Below, piece after piece: positions 58,246-64,000 of a DNA stretch of 64,000 nt. Within the stretch, counting starts at the first letter, position 1; each line of letters opens with the position of its first letter. The translations under genes were made by a program, and so were the position numbers. This DNA comes from Kribbella sp. VKM Ac-2568. Its GTDB lineage: Bacteria > Actinomycetota > Actinomycetes > Propionibacteriales > Kribbellaceae. The stretch spans positions 62,001-126,000 of the forward strand of contig NZ_SLVF01000019.1 of NCBI RefSeq assembly GCF_004345365.1, written 5' to 3'. Under the pieces are notes generated by a model. It was not told the origin of the DNA. It saw only the letters and a list, made by a program, of their open reading frames with translations, and searched no databases.

Positions 58246-60993
58246 ATGCCGGAGGTCGGCGGAGCGGTAGGGCTGCCGCTCTTCGGGCGGGAGCTGGAGT
58301 CGAAGCTGCTGGCCGACCTGGTCAGCGGTATCCGCGATCGCGGCGGTGCCTTGTTCCTGTCCGGCGAGGCCGGGATCGGGAAGTCGGCGTTGCTCGCCGA
58401 GGCGGGTGCGCTGGCGGCCGCCGGCGGCCTGCGGGTGATGAGAACGACCGGGGCCGAGGCCGAACAGCACCTCCCGCTCGCCGGGCTGCACCAGATCCTT
58501 CACCCGATCCGCTCGGGTCTCGACACCCTGCCCGGTCCCCAGCGCGACGCGCTCCAAAGCGCGATGGGTCTCGCCGACAGCGCCGTTGCGGACCTCTACC
58601 TGGTCGGGCTGGCGGTCCTGAATCTGCTGGCCGAGGTCGCCGCGGAGACGCCGGTGGTGCTGATCGCGGAAGACGTGCACTGGCTGGACCAGGTCAGCGC
58701 CGACGTACTCGCCTTCGTGGCCAGGCGGCTGGAGTCCGAGCCGATCGTGCTGATCGCCGCGGGTCGTGACCGCGCTGAGTCCCAACTGCTCAGCGCGGGA
58801 CTGCCGTCGCTCCTGGTCGAGCCGCTGGCCGCCGAACCCGCGGCGGCGCTGCTCGTCGCGGTCGCTCCCGAGCTCGACCAGGCGGTCCAGACCCGGCTGC
58901 TCGCCGAGGCGGCCGGTAATCCGCTGGCGCTGACCGAGCTGCCCGGCACGGTCTTCCCAGATTCGTTGCTGAAGGCCACCTTGCCGTTGAACGCGCGACT
59001 CGAGGAGACCTTCGGCACCCGGGCCGCCACGTTACCCGCGGCAACCAGGACGAGCCTGTTGGTTGCCTCGCTCAACGACAGCGACTCGGTAGCGGAAGTG
59101 CTCGCCGCCGCCGCGACAATGCTCGGTACAGCGGTCGAGGCGGACGTGCTCACTCCCGCGGACGACGCCGGGCTGATCGAACTGCAGAGCAATACGCTGA
59201 CTTTCCGGCATCCCCTGATGAGATCGGCGATCTCGCAGGCGACGGGAGTGGTGCAGCAGCGGGCCGCCCAGCAGGCGCTGGCCGAAGTACTGGCCGATCA
59301 GCCGGACCGACGGACCTGGCATCTGGCGGCGGCTGCCTCCGGGCCTGACGAGGGCATCGCCGTCGAGCTCGAGGCCGCTGCCGACCGCGCCCAGCGCCGA
59401 GGCGGCGTGGCCGCAGCCATCGAGGCACTCCAGCAGGCTGCCCGGCTGAGCGAGGCACCCGACCGGAAGGCGGATCGAGTACTGCGGGCCGCCGACCTCG
59501 CCGTCGAGTACGGCGACCGCGACCTTGTCCAGCGTCTCCTGGCCGAGGTCTCCCCGGCCGAGCTGTCCCCGCAGCAGCGCGCTCGGGCGACCTGGATCCG
59601 GAGCAGCTTCGACGACGGGCTGAGTGAGGACACGGCCGGCCCTATCGAGCTCGCCCGGCTGGCCGAGTCGGTGGCCGCGGACGGAGACCTCGACCTGGCG
59701 ATGCGGATCCTCTGGGGTGCGGGGATGCGCTGCTTCTGGACCGAGCCCGGACCCGAGGCGCGGCAGGTCCTGATGGAGGTGGCCGACGGCCTGCCGATCG
59801 ACGAACGAGACCCCGGCCTGCTCGCGATCTCGGCGTACGTCGCTCCGGTGGAGCGGGGCAAAGCTGTCGCGGCCGGGCTGATGGATCTCGCCGGCAGTAC
59901 GGGCGGCGATCCGCAGGTGGAGCGTTTCCTCGGCAGCGCGGCGCTGCAGATCGGGGCGTTCGAGCTGTCCGCGCGGTTCTCCGCCGGCGCGGTGGCCGGG
60001 TTGCGTCCCCAGGGCAGGCTCGGGCTGCTGACGCGGGCTCTGGCGGTCCAGGCCTGGAGCTCGGCCCGCCTCGGCAACCTCACTGTGGCGCTGCCCGCCG
60101 CGGAGGAGGCGGCGAGGCTCGGCCGGGAGACCAATCAGCAGTTCATGTACGGGCTGGCCGTGGCCGTGCAAGCCGAGATCGCCGCCCTGCGCGGTGACTA
60201 CGAGGCGGCCACGAGCTTGGCGGCGGAGGCGGAGCAGGTCGGCATCGCCGCAGGCGCCAGACCAGTACTGGCCACTGTTCAGCTGGCCCGGGGCCTGACA
60301 GCACTCGGTGAAGGCCGGTACGCCGATGCCTTCGCGGATCTCCGCCGGATCCACGATCCAGCCGACCCGGCGTACCAGGTGGCACTGCGGTGCTACGTCG
60401 TCGCGGAACTGGCGGAGGCGGCCGTGCGCAGCGGGCAGGTCGCCGAGATGCAGGACATCGTCCGCGACCTCCAGCAGGCCGCGGCCTCGACCACCTCGCC
60501 GGCTCTGCACATCGGCGTGCGCTACGTCAGTGCGGTCCTCGCGGAGGGCGACGAGGCGGAATCTCTGTTCAAGAGAGCCCTGGATGCCGAGCTGACCGGG
60601 TGGCCGCTCGAACGTGGGCGGCTCCAGCTCGCCTTCGGTGAATGGCTGCGGCGACATCGGCGTACCGCCGACTCCCGGGTGCACCTGCGGGCCGCCCGGG
60701 AGACCTTCGATGCTCTGGGCGTGATCCCGTGGAGCGAGCGAGCACGCGCCGAGCTACGCGCTGCCGGCGAGACCAGCCCACGCCGTACTCCGGACGCGCG
60801 CGACCACCTGACCCCGCACGAGCTGAGCATCGCGCAACTGGCTGCCGAGGGGCTGACCAACCGGGAGATCGGCCAGCGGCTCTACCTGTCCCATCGGACG
60901 GTCAGCACGCACCTGCACCGGATCTTCCCCAAGCTCGGGATCAGCGCGCGCGGCGACCTGGCAGCGGCGCTCGCACCGCTCGCCGGGCAGTGA
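58246..60993 (+). CDS. Large LuxR-type (LAL) ATP-binding regulator
   Basis: A 915-residue regulator. GGAGGG lies eight bases before the ATG. The AAA+/STAND-type ATPase has Walker A SGEAGIGKSALL (about 39-50), Walker B VVLIAEDVHWLDQVSADVL and further sensor motifs. A long TPR-like helical middle (about 450-840) is the probable ligand-sensing part. The C-terminal LuxR HTH (852-910) is LTPHELSIAQLAAEGLTNREIGQRLYLSHRTVSTHLHRIFPKLGIS, in parts. LAL regulators often activate nearby catabolic or biosynthetic genes; here the next feature is a broken hydrolase. The HTH strand confirms the gene end. Confidence 0.93.
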   Translation: MPEVGGAVGLPLFGRELESKLLADLVSGIRDRGGALFLSGEAGIGKSALLAEAGALAAAGGLRVMRTTGAEAEQHLPLAGLHQILHPIRSGLDTLPGPQRDALQSAMGLADSAVADLYLVGLAVLNLLAEVAAETPVVLIAEDVHWLDQVSADVLAFVARRLESEPIVLIAAGRDRAESQLLSAGLPSLLVEPLAAEPAAALLVAVAPELDQAVQTRLLAEAAGNPLALTELPGTVFPDSLLKATLPLNARLEETFGTRAATLPAATRTSLLVASLNDSDSVAEVLAAAATMLGTAVEADVLTPADDAGLIELQSNTLTFRHPLMRSAISQATGVVQQRAAQQALAEVLADQPDRRTWHLAAAASGPDEGIAVELEAAADRAQRRGGVAAAIEALQQAARLSEAPDRKADRVLRAADLAVEYGDRDLVQRLLAEVSPAELSPQQRARATWIRSSFDDGLSEDTAGPIELARLAESVAADGDLDLAMRILWGAGMRCFWTEPGPEARQVLMEVADGLPIDERDPGLLAISAYVAPVERGKAVAAGLMDLAGSTGGDPQVERFLGSAALQIGAFELSARFSAGAVAGLRPQGRLGLLTRALAVQAWSSARLGNLTVALPAAEEAARLGRETNQQFMYGLAVAVQAEIAALRGDYEAATSLAAEAEQVGIAAGARPVLATVQLARGLTALGEGRYADAFADLRRIHDPADPAYQVALRCYVVAELAEAAVRSGQVAEMQDIVRDLQQAAASTTSPALHIGVRYVSAVLAEGDEAESLFKRALDAELTGWPLERGRLQLAFGEWLRRHRRTADSRVHLRAARETFDALGVIPWSERARAELRAAGETSPRRTPDARDHLTPHELSIAQLAAEGLTNREIGQRLYLSHRTVSTHLHRIFPKLGISARGDLAAALAPLAGQ

Positions 60994-61005
60994 CGTACAC
61001 CCCCA

Positions 61006-61217
61006 CTCCTGCGCAAGCAGCCGCCCATCACCGTGCCCGCTGTCACCCTCGACGGTCTGGACGACGGGAACTTCCTGCCGACCGACGGATCCCCCTCGGC
61101 GTCGCACTTCACCGGACCCCGCGTGCACCACCAGGTCGCCGGTGCAGGGCACAACCTCCGCAGGAGAAGCCGCGCGCTTTCGCCCAGGCGATCTTCGAGG
61201 CAGCGCGGCTCCGCTGA
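61006..61217 (+). pseudogene. 3' remnant of an alpha/beta hydrolase with frameshift
   Basis: Immediately after the LuxR stop, the frame reads LLRKQPPITVPAVTLDG, then LPTDGSPSASHFTGPRV and VAGAGHN, which is the C-terminal end of an epoxide-hydrolase-like alpha/beta hydrolase (GAGHN carries the catalytic His). One base is missing at about 61154; in the next frame the natural ending PQEKPRAFAQAIFEAARLR-stop follows. The 5' three quarters of the gene are gone. The LuxR protein may once have regulated it. Confidence 0.72.
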
Positions 61218-61219
61218 CC

Positions 61220-61256
61220 TACACTGAAGCCGTTTGTGGCGTCGTCTGTAGGAGGA
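61220..61256 (+). promoter_or_regulatory. zwf promoter and ribosome-binding site
   Basis: TACACT (61220-61225) is a good -10 candidate just after the pseudogene stop; no clear -35 is seen. GGAGGA (61251-61256) is a strong SD eight bases before the zwf ATG. Confidence 0.5.
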
Positions 61257-61264
61257 CCCCGAGA

Positions 61265-62779
61265 ATGCCCGACTCCCGTACTCAGACGATCGCCTATCCG
61301 GCGCCCGGTTCGCGGCCGTCGCGGCGTGATCCCGAGCCGCTCGCACCGCACGTGATCGTGTTGTTCGGCGCCACCGGAGACCTGGCCAAGCGCAAGCTCC
61401 TGCCGGGCCTGGCGTATCTGCAGCAGTCCCGGTTCGCCCCCGACGTCCGGATCATCGGTACGGCGACCGAGGAGCTCACGTCGGACGAGTTCCGGGCCCG
61501 GGCGCGGGTGGCGGTGGACACCTTCGGCACGCACCAGATCACCGACGAGGAGTGGGCGCAGTTCTGCGACCGGATCGAGTATGTGCCGACCACGGCCGGG
61601 CCGGAGGCGCTCGCGGCCGCGGTGAAGACGGCGGAGAACACGCTCGGACCCGACACCTGCCGCCTGCACTACCTGTCGGTGCCGCCGAAGGCCGCGCGCT
61701 CGGTGATCCAGATGCTGCGCGACGCGGATCTGGTCGATCGGGCGCGGGTGGTGATGGAGAAGCCGTTCGGCGACGACCTGCAGAGCGCGATCGAGCTGAA
61801 CGACTTCGTGCACGAGACGTTCGACGAGTCGCAGATCTTCCGGATCGACCACTTCCTGGGCAAGGAGGCGGCGCAGAACATCCTCGCGTTCCGGTTCGCC
61901 AACGGGCTGTTCGAGCCGATCTGGAACCGCAACTTCATCGACCATGTCCAGATCGACATTCCCGAGTCGCTCGGACTGGACCAGCGCGCCACCTTCTACG
62001 AGCCGACCGGCGCGTTCAAGGACATGGTCGTCACGCACGTGCTGCAGGTGCTCGCGTTCGTCGCGATGGAGCCGCCGACCGCGCTGGAGCCCCGGGCGAT
62101 CTCGGAGGAGAAGAACAAGGTCTTCCGCTCGATGCTGCCGATCCACCCCGAGCACGTGGTCCGCGGCCAGTACGGCGGCTACCGCAGCGAGGAGGGGGTC
62201 GCGCCGGACTCCGACACCGAGACGTTCATCGCGCTGCAGGTCGGGATCGACAACTGGCGCTGGGCCGGCGTGCCGTTCTACCTGCGCACCGGCAAGAAGA
62301 TGGCCGAGGGGATGCGGATCATCTCGATCGCCTTCAAGGAGGCACCCAAGACGATGTTCCCGGCGGGTTCGGGCGTCGGCTCGCAGGGGCCGGACCACCT
62401 GACCTTCGACCTCGCCGACTCGTCGCGGGTTTCGCTGTCCTTCTACGGCAAGCGGCCCGGACCGGGGATGCGGCTGGAGAAGCTGTCGATGCAGTTCTCC
62501 ACCCAGGAGACGGAGACGGCGGGCGACGTACTGGAGGCGTACGAGCGGCTGATCCTGGACGCGATGCGCGGCGACCACACGCTCTTCACCACGGCCGAGG
62601 GCATCGAGTCGCTCTGGGAGAACTCCACGATGCTGCTGGAGGACCCGCCGCCGGTGAAGCCCTACGCTCCGGGCACCTGGGGCCCGAACGCGATCCACCA
62701 GCTGATCGCCCCGCGGGCCTGGCGGCTGCCCTTCGAACGCGAATGGCGCGAAGGCAAGAAGCCCGTCCCGGAGGGCTGA
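61265..62779 (+). CDS. zwf: Glucose-6-phosphate 1-dehydrogenase
   Basis: A 504-residue NADP-dependent enzyme at the entry of the oxidative pentose phosphate pathway. GATGDLAKRKLLPGLAYLQ is the nucleotide-binding start and RIDHFLGKEAAQNIL the catalytic site. EKPFGDDLQSA and RTGKKMAEGM are typical. Strong SD. The isolated location, without tal, pgl or opcA, differs from the usual actinobacterial cluster, so this may be a second copy. Confidence 0.95.
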   Translation: MPDSRTQTIAYPAPGSRPSRRDPEPLAPHVIVLFGATGDLAKRKLLPGLAYLQQSRFAPDVRIIGTATEELTSDEFRARARVAVDTFGTHQITDEEWAQFCDRIEYVPTTAGPEALAAAVKTAENTLGPDTCRLHYLSVPPKAARSVIQMLRDADLVDRARVVMEKPFGDDLQSAIELNDFVHETFDESQIFRIDHFLGKEAAQNILAFRFANGLFEPIWNRNFIDHVQIDIPESLGLDQRATFYEPTGAFKDMVVTHVLQVLAFVAMEPPTALEPRAISEEKNKVFRSMLPIHPEHVVRGQYGGYRSEEGVAPDSDTETFIALQVGIDNWRWAGVPFYLRTGKKMAEGMRIISIAFKEAPKTMFPAGSGVGSQGPDHLTFDLADSSRVSLSFYGKRPGPGMRLEKLSMQFSTQETETAGDVLEAYERLILDAMRGDHTLFTTAEGIESLWENSTMLLEDPPPVKPYAPGTWGPNAIHQLIAPRAWRLPFEREWREGKKPVPEG

Positions 62780-62780
62780 C

Positions 62781-62845
62781 GCTCAGCGACGAGGACGCCT
62801 GGGTTGCTCAGCCACGAGGACGCCTGGGGCTGCTCAGCGACGAGG
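62781..62845. repeat. 25/26-bp tandem repeats of the tetR 3' end
   Basis: Unit 1 (62781-62805) and unit 2 (62806-62831) each begin GCTCAGC(G/C)ACGAGG and end CCTGGG. A partial third unit (62832-62845) is the real end of the TetR gene with its stop codon. The terminal codons of tetR are thus duplicated downstream, toward zwf. Confidence 0.85.
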
Positions 62846-63433
62846 TCGGCGGAGGCCGTCCAGCGCTTCGGTGAGGGCGTCTTCCAGGTAGCTGAGGCGG
62901 TCGGTCGACTGGAGCAGGGTCGCGCCGCCGGTGACAGCGGCCAGGATGGCGGCGGCCGACTTCGCCACGTCGACGCGGGCGTCGATCTCGCCGGATTCCT
63001 TCAGCGCCCGTACTCCGGCCGCCAGGTAGGCGTGCCATTCGTCGGTCAGCGCGTTGACGATGTCTCTGGTGGCCGGGTTCGCGGTACCCAGCTGGGAGGT
63101 CAGGGCTGACAGGGCGCACGCCTGCCGTTGCGCGTCGTAGATCTGGATCACCCGGCGCCGCCAGGCCTGCCACTTGCGCCAGGTGGTGAGGTCACCGAGC
63201 TGCGGCATCTGGTCGGCGATCACCTGGCCGGCCTCGTACTGCGCGACCGCGAACATCAGGTCCGCCTTCCCGTCCGGGAAGTAGTGGAACAGCTGGCTCT
63301 TGCTCGTCGAGCTGGCCCCGCGGATGTCGTCCAGACCGACGTTCTGAACACCCTCGACCCGGATCAGCTGCGCGGCGCCCTCGACGATCCGCTGCCGGGT
63401 CGCCGCCCCCTTGGCGGTCAGCACTCGCTCCAT
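62834..63433 (-). CDS. TetR-family transcriptional regulator
   Basis: A 199-residue repressor. The HTH is in residues 8-50 (ATRQRIVEGAAQLIRVEGVQNVGLDDIRGASSTSKSQLFHYF, in parts). The remaining helices form the ligand domain (AQRQACALSALTSQLGT, DVAKSAAAILAAVTGGATLL). ATGGAGCGA at 63433 is preferred; a -10 (TAGGCT) seven bases upstream implies a leaderless mRNA and rules out a longer start. It is divergent from an SDR gene, with two operator palindromes between, and probably controls both. Confidence 0.9.
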   Translation of the reverse strand: MERVLTAKGAATRQRIVEGAAQLIRVEGVQNVGLDDIRGASSTSKSQLFHYFPDGKADLMFAVAQYEAGQVIADQMPQLGDLTTWRKWQAWRRRVIQIYDAQRQACALSALTSQLGTANPATRDIVNALTDEWHAYLAAGVRALKESGEIDARVDVAKSAAAILAAVTGGATLLQSTDRLSYLEDALTEALDGLRRPRR

Positions 63434-63461
63434 GCCCGCCAGCCTAGCGCGACCCACCCCC

Positions 63462-63508
63462 TGGACCGAGCGGTCCAATCGATGCGCTACTCTGGACCTA
63501 GCGGTCCA
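63462..63508. promoter_or_regulatory. Two TetR operators, 31 bp apart centre to centre
   Basis: TGGACCGAGCGGTCCA (63462-63477) and TGGACCTAGCGGTCCA (63493-63508) differ at one base. The 31-bp spacing places them on the same face of the helix (about three turns). The first overlaps the tetR -35 region and the second the predicted SDR promoter. Binding inferred. Confidence 0.75.
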
Positions 63509-63532
63509 ATCTAGGATTCTGAGGAGAACCCC

Positions 63533-64000
63533 ATGCGACTGGCAGGCAGGACGGCTCTGGTCACCGGAGCCACCAGCAACATCGGCCGGGCGATCGCCGT
63601 CGCCCTGGCCGCCGAGGGCGCCCACGTCGTGGTTGCCGGGCGCAACAAGGAGCGCGGTGACGAGGTGGTCGGCGAGATCCGCGCCGCCGGTGGCCAGGCG
63701 GACTTCGTGGCGGTGGACCTGAACGGCACGAAGGCGGCCGCGAACGAGCTGGCCGAGTCAGCCACCCGGCTGCTCGGCGGACGGATCGACGTACTGGTCA
63801 ACAACGCCGGCGCCATCGACGGCGGGAAGACGACGGAGACCGACGAGGAGACCTTCGACACCGTCTACGCGGTGAACGTGAAGTCGCCGTACTTCCTGAC
63901 CGCGGCGATCGCGCCCGCGATGGTCGCGGCCGGCGGCGGCACGATCATCAACCTCGGCTCCTGGGTGGCGCGGCTGGGCATCCCGGTCGGCGCGGTCTAC
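63533..64000 (+). CDS. Short-chain dehydrogenase/reductase (runs off the window)
   Basis: The first 156 residues of an SDR. The NAD(P) motif is LVTGATSNIGRAIA; NNAG and NVKSPYFLTAA follow. The catalytic Ser would be in NLGSWVARLG. A strong SD (GAGGAG) lies six bases before the ATG. It is probably repressed by the divergent TetR. Substrate unknown. Confidence 0.9.
   Translation, partial: MRLAGRTALVTGATSNIGRAIAVALAAEGAHVVVAGRNKERGDEVVGEIRAAGGQADFVAVDLNGTKAAANELAESATRLLGGRIDVLVNNAGAIDGGKTTETDEETFDTVYAVNVKSPYFLTAAIAPAMVAAGGGTIINLGSWVARLGIPVGAVY

Noticed and set aside
61033..61227. Stand-alone 64-codon gene after LuxR
   Set aside because: Better explained as the hydrolase remnant that changes frame; no SD.

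Overview
The window is 64 kb of very GC-rich DNA with dense genes, many GTG starts, several apparently leaderless promoters and typical actinobacterial proteins: a MeaA-type mutase, CU044_5270- and DUF2550-like proteins, a long F-ATPase delta subunit, Rho with a large basic insert, and MurA with Asp in place of Cys. Gene content and order suggest Propionibacteriales, probably Kribbella or a relative. That placement is inference from family resemblance; no rRNA is present.

Left part (1-30.5 kb), mixed accessory and conserved genes: the N-terminus of a secreted M4-type protease; a small conserved protein and glmS; an animal-like glutaminase; a talarate/galactarate dehydratase with its GntR regulator and a near-perfect 31-bp operator; D-amino-acid oxidase and homocysteine methyltransferase; a MocR regulator divergent from an AhpD-like protein and a PEP-mutase-like enzyme; flavin-binding proteins, a lipoprotein hydrolase and a variant cyclase; MeaA (ethylmalonyl-CoA mutase); a STAS protein; an ECF sigma factor with a membrane partner; an R2K-like ATP-grasp protein; a DUF3516 helicase; an MFS exporter divergent from a CGNR zinc-finger regulator with a palindromic operator; an ArsR-FabV operon; murA divergent from a cobalamin adenosyltransferase; and SppA.

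Middle (30.5-45.7 kb), all on the minus strand except two genes: the ATP synthase operon in the order atpI-atpZ-atpB-E-F-H-A-G-D-C, followed by a DUF2550 protein. A promoter overlapped by a Rex-like operator lies upstream of atpI. Further upstream lie wecA, a YrdC/Sua5 protein with an 18-bp tandem-repeat tail, prmC, prfA and rpmE. A plus-strand pair (an adenosine-deaminase-family enzyme and a lipoprotein) sits between yrdC and prmC, interrupting a conserved gene order.

Right part (46-64 kb): rho, then the overlapping argS-lysA-hom-thrC-thrB cluster (aspartate-family amino acids), small envelope proteins, a tRNA-Arg(CCG), a lipoprotein with a membrane helix and Pro/Ser/Thr repeats, a large LuxR (LAL) regulator followed by the frameshifted 3' remnant of an alpha/beta hydrolase, zwf, and a TetR-SDR divergent pair with two spaced operators. 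The SDR gene runs off the window.

The most useful new observations are local control elements (Rex-like site at atp; GntR, CGNR, ArsR and TetR operators; a possible SD-masking leader at glmS), tandem repeats inside genes or straddling stop codons, and the hydrolase remnant. I did not find a defence island, CRISPR array, prophage or insertion sequence.
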